In this document: in pieces, positions 45,550-53,859 of the stretch
Layout: each line of letters starts with the position of its first letter
Position numbering within the stretch: the stretch's first letter is position 1
Assembly: GCF_000241055.1 (NCBI RefSeq)
Contig: NZ_CM001398.1
Location: 186,001-250,000 of the forward strand
Length of the DNA: 64,000 nucleotides
Source: Oenococcus kitaharae DSM 17330
GTDB lineage: Bacteria > Bacillota > Bacilli > Lactobacillales > Lactobacillaceae
Direction of reading: 5' to 3'
Notes under the pieces: generated by a model
Databases searched by the model: none
Seen by the model: only the letters and a program-made list of their open reading frames with translations
What the model was told of the DNA's origin: nothing
Translations under genes and position numbers: made by a program

Positions 45550-45691
45550 ATGCTTGTTTTGCCTTATCTTGAGACTGTTTTTTGTCCTCATTGAGCTTGA
45601 TTTTTGCAAATAGGCTATCCATTAACGGATCGCTCTCGCCCATTTCGGCAGTCTTAATCGACTCAAACTTTTCTTTTTTCTTTTTTGCCAT
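45548..45691 (-). CDS. Small Lys-rich protein, 47 aa
   Basis: A short frame starting MAKKKKEKFESIKTAEMG and rich in Lys, Glu, Asp and Gln. GGTGAT lies 5 nt before ATG 45691, inside the amidase gene, with a 29-nt overlap. A start 6 nt upstream (45697) is worse placed. A strong terminator follows directly. Function unknown; the translated frame is supported by ribosome-binding site, spacing and terminator. Confidence 0.6.
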   Translation of the reverse strand: MAKKKKEKFESIKTAEMGESDPLMDSLFAKIKLNEDKKQSQDKAKQA

Positions 45692-46280
45692 TTTCATCAC
45701 CTGTATCTAGTCTCATTTTGACTTCTCGACGGAAATCGTCCATCGTTTTCGCGTGATACCGCCACCAATGTTCGGGATCCTGATGGTCGCTTGCCAGACC
45801 AGCTAAATAGCCTTCATGGTGGCTGATAATACTACCCGGATCAATGTGGTACTGTCGGCACAGAAAAACGGATAGCTGGATATCATTTTGCCATACTTTG
45901 TGGAAATATTCATGAAAAACTGACGGATCATAACCAATTAATTGAAAACCATCAGGACCGTAATACAATCCTGCTGGTTCACAAGTCTCAATCCCGATAA
46001 AGCTGAGATTAGCGGGGCCGGCTGCACGCCAAGCACGCATCGTCCAAGGCAGATATTGGCAAACAACTTTGTCATCAACGAATGCGCGAACAGCTACTTG
46101 GCGATCTATCTGGCCGGCTGCATAAGATCGATCCCACAGATCAAACCAGTCAGCAGCCATAATACCGGGTTCGGCTGTGGAATGAATCATGATACCTGAG
46201 GCTTTTAGCGGGTCGCCTTGCATAAAACAATCGTTATGCGTCATGTAGCGGCGAATAATTTTTAATTGCTGATCTGACAA
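45663..46280 (-). CDS. N-acetylmuramoyl-L-alanine amidase-like protein (Amidase_2), no signal peptide
   Basis: A 205-residue amidase_2/PGRP-fold protein. Zn-ligand motifs are GIMIHSTAEPG near the N-terminus and the C-terminal DHQDPEHWW; FIGIETCEP and SIISHHEGYLAGLASDH complete the phage-endolysin-like pattern. No signal peptide, membrane helix or cell-wall-binding repeat is seen, so export is unexplained. The start is TTG 46280 after AGAGGG. It lies 11 nt after the exonuclease gene and continues into the small Lys-rich ORF. Confidence 0.85.
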   Translation of the reverse strand: MSDQQLKIIRRYMTHNDCFMQGDPLKASGIMIHSTAEPGIMAADWFDLWDRSYAAGQIDRQVAVRAFVDDKVVCQYLPWTMRAWRAAGPANLSFIGIETCEPAGLYYGPDGFQLIGYDPSVFHEYFHKVWQNDIQLSVFLCRQYHIDPGSIISHHEGYLAGLASDHQDPEHWWRYHAKTMDDFRREVKMRLDTGDENGKKEKRKV

Positions 46281-46291
46281 ATCTTTGCCCT

Positions 46292-46825
46292 CTACACCAG
46301 TTTGGCAAAATCCTTGATACGATCCTCACCAAAATGATTGATTTCATAAATGAGGATTTCAGCTGCAGCCTGCGCATCAAAACTCGCATTATGGTGATGT
46401 TCCAAATCCAGGCCTAATTCAGATGCGACTGTGTCCAATTTATGGTTAACCATGTCTGGATGAAATTTTCTAGAAATTGAGACTGTATCAAGGCTAACAT
46501 AATGCGGCACCGGCAGACCATAGTAACGCAATGTTTGTTTAAGTACTTGGTTGTCAAAACGAATATTATGGCCGACAACAGTTGGATAATCAGCATAAAG
46601 ATGCTTAATTTGTTCCCAGACATCCGGAAATTTGGGCGAATCAATAACATCGTCAGCGGTTAACCCGTTAACAGCTGTGTTCCAATAGGAGAAAGTCGTC
46701 TCAGGTTTAATCAAAGAATACCAATTATCGACGATTTGATTATCCTTGACAATTGTCAGACCCAAAGAATCCGCTGACCATGCTTCATTATTAGCTGTTT
46801 CAAAATCCATCGCAATAAAATTCAT
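46292..46825 (-). CDS. DnaQ-like 3'-5' exonuclease (DEDDh)
   Basis: A 177-residue stand-alone exonuclease domain of DNA polymerase III epsilon type. ExoI motif FIAMDFETAN, ExoII GHNIRFDNQVL and ExoIII HNASFDAQAAAEI are present, with the DEDDh His. Possible roles are DNA or RNA trimming and proofreading. It overlaps tsaE by 4 nt (ATGA). Confidence 0.9.
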   Translation of the reverse strand: MNFIAMDFETANNEAWSADSLGLTIVKDNQIVDNWYSLIKPETTFSYWNTAVNGLTADDVIDSPKFPDVWEQIKHLYADYPTVVGHNIRFDNQVLKQTLRYYGLPVPHYVSLDTVSISRKFHPDMVNHKLDTVASELGLDLEHHHNASFDAQAAAEILIYEINHFGEDRIKDFAKLV

Positions 46826-47280
46826 AGGCGATCCAGCATTTTCTCATAACGAGCGCCATGAGCGGTTAGACGCACATCTCGATCCTGGCCATCGTAACTG
46901 AAGGCAATTTCTAAATACTGATCAGGCAGAATTTCTTTCATGTAATCCGGCCACTCGACCAAAGTCAGGCCGTCAGCACCGATATAATCTTCAAAGCCTT
47001 GATCAGCGGCACCAATCGTTTCCAAGCGATAAGCATCAAAATGATAGACCGGGAAAGGCAGCCCGTGGCCCGTATACTGCTGGAGAATTGTGAAAGTCGG
47101 TGAATTGACGATTAAATCAGGATCATCAGATAATGCGTGAACCAATTGGCGCGTAAAAGTCGTCTTGCCGGCGCCTAAATTGCCTCGCAATAAAATCAAG
47201 TCGCCAGCCGATAAAAAACCCGCCAAATGCTCAGCGAGTTTTTTTGTATCGGCCAATGATTGTTTTTTTAAAAAGATCAT
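46822..47280 (-). CDS. tsaE: tRNA t6A synthesis ATPase TsaE
   Basis: A 152-residue P-loop protein of the t6A37 tRNA modification complex. It has LRGNLGAGKTTFTRQL, SPTFTILQQY, HFDAYRL and LVEWPDYM. The ATG at 47280 has no Shine-Dalgarno. A promoter CTGACA (47310-47315), 16 bp, TAAAAT (47288-47293) ends 7 nt before the ATG, inside the 3' end of the upstream gene, predicting a leaderless tsaE transcript. Confidence 0.94.
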   Translation of the reverse strand: MIFLKKQSLADTKKLAEHLAGFLSAGDLILLRGNLGAGKTTFTRQLVHALSDDPDLIVNSPTFTILQQYTGHGLPFPVYHFDAYRLETIGAADQGFEDYIGADGLTLVEWPDYMKEILPDQYLEIAFSYDGQDRDVRLTAHGARYEKMLDRL

Positions 47281-47287
47281 CGTTTAA

Positions 47288-47315
47288 ATTTTAACTTATT
47301 TCAAACCCTTGTCAG
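47288..47315 (-). promoter_or_regulatory. tsaE promoter, leaderless type
   Basis: CTGACA, 16-bp spacer, TAAAAT, then 7 nt to ATG. The -35 equals that of kimA. It overlaps the last codons of the binding-protein gene. Confidence 0.6.
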
Positions 47316-48144
47316 CCCTGCCGAACCATTTTAGCTGCAAAGTACGCATCTTCCCGTTCTGCTGGAATTGTTTCAAAACGTCATTCACACGTTCTCTTAA
47401 TTGGACATCGGATTTTCTAAAACCAACACCGGTCTCATCAGTCGGATAACCACCCGTGATAATTTGGTAGTTCTGTGAATCCGGCAAGTGGTCAATATAA
47501 TAGCCGGCATACATGGAATCAACCAGAATTCCTTGAATGCGACCCGCTTTCAGATCCATAAAGGCCTTATCAAAAGTATCGTATTTCGAAGGCTTACCCT
47601 TGACGTATTTTTTCAGCAGATTGCCATACTGAGAAAATTGTGTATCAGCTGTTGAAGCATTCTGTAGACCCAATGTGCGGCCTTTCATATCCGCAAAAGA
47701 TTTCATATTATATTTCGATAATGTCACCAAAACCTGTGTTCCGTGATTATAGGGAATTGAGAAAGCAACTTTCTTTTTACGAGCTGGTGAAATCGTGTAC
47801 CCATTCCAAATGGCATCAATCTGGCCGTTGTTTAAAAGCTGCTCTTTAGTGGCCCAATTAATCGGTTCCCACTTGACTTTGATACCTAATTTTTTAAAGG
47901 TTGCATCAGCCAGGTCGACATCAAAACCAACCAATTTGCCTTGTTTGTTGCGAAAACCCATCGGAATAAAAGTATCATCGAGGCCGATTGTCAGTCTCTT
48001 CTGCTGTTTGATTTTATCCCAACCATCCGTCTTGGCTTTTGTTGTACTGCTGGCTAGATAAGTCCAAGCTCCGGCAACAATTGCCAGAATTAAGACAATG
48101 ATGCCGATGTTTACGTATAATTTTCTTCTTTTATTATTAGTCAT
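47296..48144 (-). CDS. Amino-acid ABC transporter binding protein, membrane-anchored
   Basis: A 282-residue family-3 solute-binding protein. The N-terminal helix (about 10-30) has no lipobox Cys, so it is probably a TM anchor. Binding domain motifs are RLTIGLDDTFIPMGFRNKQG, GFDVDLADATFKKLGI, DAIWNGYTISPARKK, and GVGFRKSD. It is third in a T-box-controlled operon with permease and ATPase; histidine is the favoured substrate. Confidence 0.9.
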   Translation of the reverse strand: MTNNKRRKLYVNIGIIVLILAIVAGAWTYLASSTTKAKTDGWDKIKQQKRLTIGLDDTFIPMGFRNKQGKLVGFDVDLADATFKKLGIKVKWEPINWATKEQLLNNGQIDAIWNGYTISPARKKKVAFSIPYNHGTQVLVTLSKYNMKSFADMKGRTLGLQNASTADTQFSQYGNLLKKYVKGKPSKYDTFDKAFMDLKAGRIQGILVDSMYAGYYIDHLPDSQNYQIITGGYPTDETGVGFRKSDVQLRERVNDVLKQFQQNGKMRTLQLKWFGRADKGLK

Positions 48145-48146
48145 TT

Positions 48147-48791
48147 TTATTCTCTCTTTACTTCTGTTTTGAAATCAAATATTCTATCCGAAATTTTTTC
48201 TGCAAAAGGGGCATCATGTGTAATCGCCATCTGCGTCACGCCGCGATCCTTAAGTTCTTGAACCACCTGTACAACCTGATCTGTTGAAAACTCATCTAAG
48301 GCCGAAGTCGGTTCGTCGTAGGCCAGAATTTTTGGATCCATGGCTAAGGCTCTAGCAATGGCAGCACGTTGTTTTTGCCCGCCAGATAATTGATAAGGAT
48401 AAAGGTAAGCTTTATCTTCAATTCCCAGCTCGGCCAAAATATGTCGAACCTTCTCGACCGCCTGCTCCCGCTCGGTCTTTTTAACAAGCGTCGGTGCTAG
48501 AATCGCGTTTCCCAGAACCGTATACTGAGGAAACAGATTGAAATCCTGGAAGATAACGCCAACTAAAGCATTGCCGCCTTTTTCTTCAACATTGACTGTC
48601 TGTCCATCAATGATCATTTGACCAGAGTCAGCCGTTTCCAAGCCGGCAATGATGCGAAGCAGGGTCGTTTTACCAATACCGGATGGGCCGACGATACTGA
48701 GAACCTCACCATCATTCACTTTGAGATTTAAATTTTTGAAAACGTTTTTCCCGTTAAAACTTTTAGTCAATCCTTGAATATCCAGCATCAT
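48147..48791 (-). CDS. Amino-acid ABC transporter ATPase (HisP/GlnQ type)
   Basis: A 214-residue ATPase: Walker A GPSGIGKTT, Q-loop VIFQDFNLFPQ, signature LSGGQKQRAAIARA, Walker B ILAYDEPTSALDE and H-loop AITHD. ATG 48791 overlaps the permease stop (ATGA) after GGGAG; GTG 48797 is an alternative. Slightly short for the family (usually about 240), the C-terminus being trimmed. Confidence 0.93.
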   Translation of the reverse strand: MMLDIQGLTKSFNGKNVFKNLNLKVNDGEVLSIVGPSGIGKTTLLRIIAGLETADSGQMIIDGQTVNVEEKGGNALVGVIFQDFNLFPQYTVLGNAILAPTLVKKTEREQAVEKVRHILAELGIEDKAYLYPYQLSGGQKQRAAIARALAMDPKILAYDEPTSALDEFSTDQVVQVVQELKDRGVTQMAITHDAPFAEKISDRIFDFKTEVKRE

Positions 48792-49438
48792 GCCCACTCC
48801 CGATAATTTGATTCGATCTTTTTCATAATGACGGTCGCTAATGCGGTAAATATCAGATAAAGAACTGCCACAATCACATAAGGCATCAGGCTGACATCCG
48901 CCACCGCATGCCCTTGTGCGATATAGAGAATGTCTACCAAGCTGATGACGTATCCCAATGACGTGTCCTTGATCAGATTGATCACCTCATTGCCGAATGA
49001 AGGAAGCACGATTTTAAACACCTGCGGCAGGATGATTTTGCTGAATGCCTGACGATGGCTGATGCCTAGCACAAAAGCAGCGTCATATTGGCCTTGTGGA
49101 ATAGCTTGAATACCACCTCTAAATATCTCAGCCAGATAGCCCGCATAATTCAGGACGAAAACCAGTACAGCCGCTGTCATTTTCGGAAACACAAGCCGGT
49201 TATCTGTCGCGAGTGGCAAACCGAAATAGAAAAACATCAGCTGCAGCATTAGTGGCGTTCCGCGAATAATCCACACATAGGCGTTTAGCAACCAGCGCAG
49301 GATGAAAAACTGCGAACGCAGGCCGATGGCAATCAGGATACCCAAGGGTGTAGCACCCAAAAGGGTCAGAATGAATAGGCCAACTGTGATGTTCAGGCCG
49401 GTCAAAATATCAGGTAAAATTGAGAAAATGTAGTTCAT
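48788..49438 (-). CDS. Amino-acid ABC transporter permease (HisM/GlnP type)
   Basis: A 216-residue polar amino-acid permease, first gene after the T-box. Five hydrophobic segments and the family loop GYLAEIFRGGIQAIPQGQYDAAF, LPQVFKIVLPSFGNEVINLIKDTSL are visible. AGAAAGGAAAG precedes its ATG. With the ATPase and binding protein downstream it is a complete importer. Confidence 0.94.
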   Translation of the reverse strand: MNYIFSILPDILTGLNITVGLFILTLLGATPLGILIAIGLRSQFFILRWLLNAYVWIIRGTPLMLQLMFFYFGLPLATDNRLVFPKMTAAVLVFVLNYAGYLAEIFRGGIQAIPQGQYDAAFVLGISHRQAFSKIILPQVFKIVLPSFGNEVINLIKDTSLGYVISLVDILYIAQGHAVADVSLMPYVIVAVLYLIFTALATVIMKKIESNYREWA

Positions 49439-49464
49439 GCTTTCCTTTCTGGAATAAATAAAAA

Positions 49465-49498
49465 AACGCCCTCAATCAATAAAGATTGAGAGGGCGTT
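49465..49498 (-). terminator. T-box terminator hairpin
   Basis: AACGCCC TCAATC pairs with GATTGA (GA bulge) GGGCGTT, then U7 on the minus strand. It overlaps the antiterminator side of the leader and ends transcription unless uncharged tRNA binds. Confidence 0.9.
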
Positions 49499-49712
49499 GT
49501 GCGCGGTTCCACCTCTTAACGCTATTAAATTGCTTTAATAGCCTCAGTGAGTCAAAGACTCTGACGATAACGGGTGACCCGGCAGTATTTCGGCTGCACT
49601 CACAGGTGTGGTTCGCTTGTATCAATGATCGACTTTCCAGCAGTGCCGATTCTCTTGGCATCTCAAACAAGTTACTCTTCTGTTCGTTGTTTTATTTATT
49701 CGATTACTTAGA
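49499..49712 (-). promoter_or_regulatory. T-box leader, probable His specifier
   Basis: The T-box sequence GAGGTGGAACCGCG (49502-49515) precedes the terminator. Stem I shows AAGAGTAA opposite CGAACCACAC, closed by ACAG/CTGT and CTTGT/ACAAG, an AGAGAA bulge and a GCTGGAAAG-type distal loop. The specifier is best read as CAC (49608-49610), histidine, in GAA-C-CAC-A. CCA (Pro) and ACC (Thr) are shifted alternatives. Known His-T-boxes control hisXYZ transporters in Lactobacillales, which fits the genes below. Confidence 0.88.
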
Positions 49713-49741
49713 AGCTTACTCGGATTAAAATAATTTGTCAA
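49713..49741 (-). promoter_or_regulatory. Promoter of T-box operon
   Basis: TTGACA (49736-49741), 17-bp spacer, TAAGCT (49713-49718). Confidence 0.7.
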
Positions 49742-49877
49742 TCCTTTTAATGACAGTTATTAAATACCTCCTCCAAACAAGGAAAACGAGCCACAGATAT
49801 CAATTTATTTCATAAATAAGTCAACATAAAGTCTAAAAAAGCGCAAAATAAATCTAACAATCACTTTAAAATTCATC

Positions 49878-50888
49878 ATGAATCAAGCAAGAAGATCAAC
49901 AATCAACGACGTTGCCCGTTTAGCAGGTGTGTCGATTACAACAGTTTCTCGTTTTCTTAACCACAACTATACAAAAATGTCTGAAGCAACCCGGCAAAAA
50001 ATTGATGAGGCCGTGAAGCACAGTGATTACCATGTTAATCGCCAAGCACAAACTCTCAAAAAGCAATCGAGCAGACTGATTGGTGTCGTTGTAGCTGACG
50101 TTGAAAACTTTTTCTCATCCTTATTATTTAAAGGAGCTGACGAAGTGCTGGCCAAAAAAAATTTTCAGATCATTTTAATGAATTCCAATAATTCCCAGAT
50201 TATCGAACGACGACAGATACAGCGCTTGCTTGAATTGCAGATTGACGGGATTCTTCTACAACCAATGAGCAGCAAGTCTAGCAATTACAGTTATCTACAA
50301 AAGCAACGAATTCCGCTCGTAATTGTCGATCGACAAATCCAGCCAACTCTCTGGCCAGAGGTTGTGACAGATAACTATGCTTACTCCAAAAAATTAGGTC
50401 AATTAATGATTCAGATGCAGTATCCGCAAATTCTTGTTGTCAGCGAACCCATTGACAAAAACTCAGCTCGCCAAGAACGTTATATGGCACTCTTCGATTT
50501 GCAAAAACAAAATTCATTTCAATTAGGCCTCGTTGAAATTCAAAAAACAACTAATGATGAAGAAATTTTTCAATCATTGCGAAAAAAAACCAATAACTTT
50601 CACACGAAAACAGCGCTCTATGCTCTAAAGGGACCGCTGCTTTTGCGCATTATGCGTATTCTAAACCAGCGGCATGTTAGCGTCCCGGACCAAATTGGAT
50701 TATCAGCTTTTGATGATTGGGAATGGGCCAAATTAACTCATCCAGTCATGACAACAATTCAGCAAAATCCAAAAATAATTGGATCAACAGCGGCTCAGGT
50801 GCTTGTGAAAGAAATAGAAGGGACAAAGCCCATTAAAGCAGAAACTATAATTGTGGAAAGTCAATTAAACGTTGGCCACTCCTTGTGA
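49878..50888 (+). CDS. LacI-family regulator of the sugar-acid operon
   Basis: A 336-residue LacI/GalR protein. The helix-turn-helix is INDVARLAGVSITTVSRFLN (about 9-28), followed by the effector-binding domain ending in SAFDDWEWAKLTHPVMTTIQQ. It resembles KdgR-type repressors of ketogluconate genes. It precedes a co-directional operon that has its own promoter and a palindromic operator at 50950-50963. Its ATG lacks a Shine-Dalgarno; TAAAAT ends 5 nt before it. A GGAAAACG half-site lies at 49781-49788. Confidence 0.9.
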   Translation: MNQARRSTINDVARLAGVSITTVSRFLNHNYTKMSEATRQKIDEAVKHSDYHVNRQAQTLKKQSSRLIGVVVADVENFFSSLLFKGADEVLAKKNFQIILMNSNNSQIIERRQIQRLLELQIDGILLQPMSSKSSNYSYLQKQRIPLVIVDRQIQPTLWPEVVTDNYAYSKKLGQLMIQMQYPQILVVSEPIDKNSARQERYMALFDLQKQNSFQLGLVEIQKTTNDEEIFQSLRKKTNNFHTKTALYALKGPLLLRIMRILNQRHVSVPDQIGLSAFDDWEWAKLTHPVMTTIQQNPKIIGSTAAQVLVKEIEGTKPIKAETIIVESQLNVGHSL

Positions 50889-50905
50889 ATTTTTTATGAA
50901 TCCAA

Positions 50906-50934
50906 TTGACAGTTAAAAAAGTGCGTAGTAAGCT
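50906..50934 (+). promoter_or_regulatory. Promoter of sugar-acid operon
   Basis: TTGACA (50906-50911), 17-bp spacer, TAAGCT (50929-50934), the same core hexamers as the T-box promoter. Confidence 0.72.
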
Positions 50935-50949
50935 AATCTTTGTGCTCAG

Positions 50950-50963
50950 GGAAAACGTTTTCC
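50950..50963 (+). promoter_or_regulatory. Palindromic operator, LacI-family type
   Basis: GGAAAACGTTTTCC is a perfect 14-bp palindrome with the central CG typical of LacI/GalR operators. It starts about 15 bp after the -10, just downstream of the expected transcription start, a roadblock or exclusion position. It also resembles cre, so CcpA may share it. Confidence 0.78.
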
Positions 50964-51007
50964 TAAAAAGAAGCATAGTTAATTTAAAATTAACAAAGGA
51001 GACCTTC

Positions 51008-51763
51008 TTGAAAAATAATCAAATTGTTATAAACACATTAGTATTACAGCAACAGCACGATAAAGGACAGACACAAACTGCATTGGTAGATCAACTCGTC
51101 AATGCGGGCATATGGCGTATTGAGCTTCGCCGCGAATATTTCCATTTCTTTTTGCAAGAAATGGAAGCGCTTAATTATGCAAAATTGGGAAAACGTTTGA
51201 CCTTATTTTATTCGGTGCCCGATGTCCTGTTTATACAAGGACAAGTAAACCCCAAATTATTACAATATTTCGCTGAAGCCAAGCTATTTGGAGCTAGTTA
51301 CGTCAAACTGAATGTTGGTGATTTTGCTAGCTTTCACGGCGATCTTCAAAGGGAACTTGGGAGCATTCTGCCCAAGTCAATCGAGCTTAATGTGGAAAAC
51401 GATCAAACACCTTTGAGTGGATCAGCTGAAAACATCGAGTCATTTCTTAAGAATGCAAAAGACCATCACGTCAAGGTTGGATTCGTTAACGACTTAGGCA
51501 ATTGGGTTTTCACAAAACAAGATCCCTTCACAGCTACAAAACGATTAAATTCCTTCACAAATTATCTTCATGTAAAAGATTATGTTATGGAAAATGGTCA
51601 GCCTAAAACCGTTGCAATTGATCAAGGCAATCTGGATTGGCGAGCATTGCTCAATTTAACAGCCGGTGATTTACCAGTCGCTCTAGAGTATCCAGTTGAA
51701 TCAATGACACAACTACAATTGGATATCAGTATTTTGGAAAAATACATAGAAAGCCGGCCCTAA
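51008..51763 (+). CDS. Sugar-phosphate isomerase/epimerase-like TIM barrel
   Basis: A 251-residue xylose-isomerase-like TIM barrel (AP endonuclease 2 superfamily). LYVKLNVGDFASF-type strand ends, IELNVENDQT, and YLHVKDYV show metal-site positions (Glu, His/Asp). I chose TTG 51008 because AAAGGAG lies 7 nt upstream; frame further upstream runs through the promoter and operator. First gene of the operon. Substrate unknown, probably a keto-acid or sugar-acid derivative. Confidence 0.78.
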   Translation: MKNNQIVINTLVLQQQHDKGQTQTALVDQLVNAGIWRIELRREYFHFFLQEMEALNYAKLGKRLTLFYSVPDVLFIQGQVNPKLLQYFAEAKLFGASYVKLNVGDFASFHGDLQRELGSILPKSIELNVENDQTPLSGSAENIESFLKNAKDHHVKVGFVNDLGNWVFTKQDPFTATKRLNSFTNYLHVKDYVMENGQPKTVAIDQGNLDWRALLNLTAGDLPVALEYPVESMTQLQLDISILEKYIESRP

Positions 51764-51764
51764 A

Positions 51765-53027
51765 ATGACGAATGTAATCATCGGATGTTTGCTGTTATTA
51801 ACCTTCTTTGCCTTCATCTATTTTGTTATGCGCGGCGGTAATATCATGATTGGCTTCTTTTTCATGGCCATTTTGTGGACTGTGATTGGTGGAATCCCCT
51901 ATCACACTGCCATCAACGATATATTTTCACAGCCAGCAATGGACTATGGATCAACAATTGTTGTGATCATCTTTGGTTCTTGGTTCGGTCGAGTGCTTGT
52001 TGACACGAATATTGCTGGATCGATTAGCCAGGAAACCATTAAAGTGAGCCGCAAGCATCCAATTACTGCAACGATTTTGGTTTGCCTAGTCACAGCCTTC
52101 ATTTTCACCAGTTCTTACGGTGTCGGCGCTGTCATTGCCGTTGGTGTGATATTGCTACCCATTTTGGAGTCATTAGGCCTGCCAAAAAATATTTCAGTGG
52201 TCGCTTTTGTGCTCTCAGTGGGTGCACCAATGTATGTCAACATTGTCATTATTAAACAAATCCAATTGTTTTTCCCAAAAGTTATATATGGTAGCAAATA
52301 TTTAGCGTATGGCTTTTCGGCGATGGCGATACAAATGCTGTTTGTAATAGCTTTTATCATCTTTCATGCCCAATCAATCCATGCTACTGAAAATACATCT
52401 GTCGCCACTATGAACAAGACACCTGTTTATAGTTTTTTCATTCCTATCTTGCCGGTATTGATGAATTTAGTTTTTGGTTGGCAACCAATCCCATCTTTGC
52501 TTTTATCCATTATTCTAGCCTTGTTGTTAACTGGAAATATGAAAACCTATCATGATTGTTTGAATTTAATTAATAAAACTATCAGTCAATCAATTTCCGA
52601 TATCTCCGGTTTATTAGTGATGCTGTTTATTTTAACTATGTTTAGCGCAGCGGCTGTTAAAAATACCGCACGTTTCAGCAGCATTCTACAAAATATCGTC
52701 CCACACAGTCCTTGGATTATCGCGATTGTTTTTGCCATTTTGGCTCCTCTGGCACTTTTTAGAGGGCCACTCATGGTTTGGGGGGCCGGATCAGCAACTG
52801 CAGCAGTTATTGCCGGAACAGGCTTTTTTAATCAATATTTCGCTTTCGCTTTGATCACAGTACCAGCTGTATCAATGGCTGTTTCAGCGTGTGTGACCCA
52901 ATCCTGGAACTTATGGGCTATTGAATACACACACTTAAACCCCAAAAAATTTCTGTTAACAGGTGTTCCTTGGGGCTGGACCATTTGTGCCGCCAACTTA
53001 TTGCTGGCCGTGATTATGTTTAATTAA
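51765..53027 (+). CDS. GntP/IT-superfamily-like sugar-acid transporter
   Basis: A 420-residue membrane protein with about 11-12 helices. Features such as FGSWFGRVLVDTNIAGSIS, TSSYGVGAVIAVGVILLPIL and LFRGPLMVWGAGSATAAVIAG suggest the ion transporter superfamily (gluconate, C4-dicarboxylate or citrate symporters). It begins 1 nt after the epimerase stop. With a KduD-like SDR and a D-isomer dehydrogenase downstream, an aldonate or ketogluconate is the likely substrate. Exact family is uncertain. Confidence 0.75.
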   Translation: MTNVIIGCLLLLTFFAFIYFVMRGGNIMIGFFFMAILWTVIGGIPYHTAINDIFSQPAMDYGSTIVVIIFGSWFGRVLVDTNIAGSISQETIKVSRKHPITATILVCLVTAFIFTSSYGVGAVIAVGVILLPILESLGLPKNISVVAFVLSVGAPMYVNIVIIKQIQLFFPKVIYGSKYLAYGFSAMAIQMLFVIAFIIFHAQSIHATENTSVATMNKTPVYSFFIPILPVLMNLVFGWQPIPSLLLSIILALLLTGNMKTYHDCLNLINKTISQSISDISGLLVMLFILTMFSAAAVKNTARFSSILQNIVPHSPWIIAIVFAILAPLALFRGPLMVWGAGSATAAVIAGTGFFNQYFAFALITVPAVSMAVSACVTQSWNLWAIEYTHLNPKKFLLTGVPWGWTICAANLLLAVIMFN

Positions 53028-53052
53028 ATGAATAGATTAGGAGATGCAAGAT

Positions 53053-53835
53053 ATGGAACAAGCTAATCATTTTGACACACAATACTTTCGCTTAGATGGT
53101 AAAAATGCCATTGTCACAGGCGGGGCATCCGGGCTGGGACAATACTATACACGGGCCCTGATGCAATCGGGTGCTAATGTACTGGTTGTCAGCCGTAGCG
53201 AAACTGGTTGGCAGGAAACGGCCGAATCAGTCAAAGGCAGTGGACAAAAAATAAAATTTTTAAAACAAGATATCACCGATGCCGATGCACCAGCCACCAT
53301 TGTTAACTACGCCGAAAAGATATTCGGCAAGATCGATATTCTTGTTAACAACGCCGGTATGCAACGGCGCAATAAATGGCAGGATTTTAATGATCAAGAC
53401 TGGCGGGCTGTGATTGATTTAAATCTCAATGCTGTGTATTTTTTGTCCCACGCCGTTGCTAAAGTCATGGCTGAACAGCATGCTGGCAAAATTATCAATA
53501 TTGCTTCGATGCAATCATACCGAGCGGGCAAATTTATTTTCCCTTATACAGCTAGTAAACATGGCATCATCGGTCTAACCAAGGCCTACGCAGATGCCTT
53601 GGCAGCCAGTAATATCCAAGTCAATGCTTTGGCACCAGGATATATTAACACGCCCATGACACAGGCCTTACGTGACGATAAAGGGAGAAATGAAGAAATT
53701 TTGTCCCACATTCCAGCGGCACATTGGGCCGATCCATCAGAATTGATGGGCGCAATTGTTTTTCTCGCCAGCACAGCTTCGAATTATATTACCGGTGTCA
53801 CGCTGCCAGTAGATGGCGGATATCTACTGAGATAA
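53053..53835 (+). CDS. SDR dehydrogenase, KduD/gluconate 5-dehydrogenase type
   Basis: A 260-residue classical SDR. Cofactor motif TGGASGLGQYY, NNAGMQRRNKWQDF (NNAG), catalytic Ser in IASMQSY, YTASK (YxxxK), and the ending TGVTLPVDGGYL. AQRRNK-like residues after NNAG match 2-dehydro-3-deoxygluconate 5-dehydrogenase and gluconate 5-dehydrogenase. I use ATG 53053, 9 nt after AGGAG, not ATG 53044, which abuts the ribosome site. Confidence 0.85.
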   Translation: MEQANHFDTQYFRLDGKNAIVTGGASGLGQYYTRALMQSGANVLVVSRSETGWQETAESVKGSGQKIKFLKQDITDADAPATIVNYAEKIFGKIDILVNNAGMQRRNKWQDFNDQDWRAVIDLNLNAVYFLSHAVAKVMAEQHAGKIINIASMQSYRAGKFIFPYTASKHGIIGLTKAYADALAASNIQVNALAPGYINTPMTQALRDDKGRNEEILSHIPAAHWADPSELMGAIVFLASTASNYITGVTLPVDGGYLLR

Positions 53836-53859
53836 AAAACCAAAAAAGGAGAAAGAACC

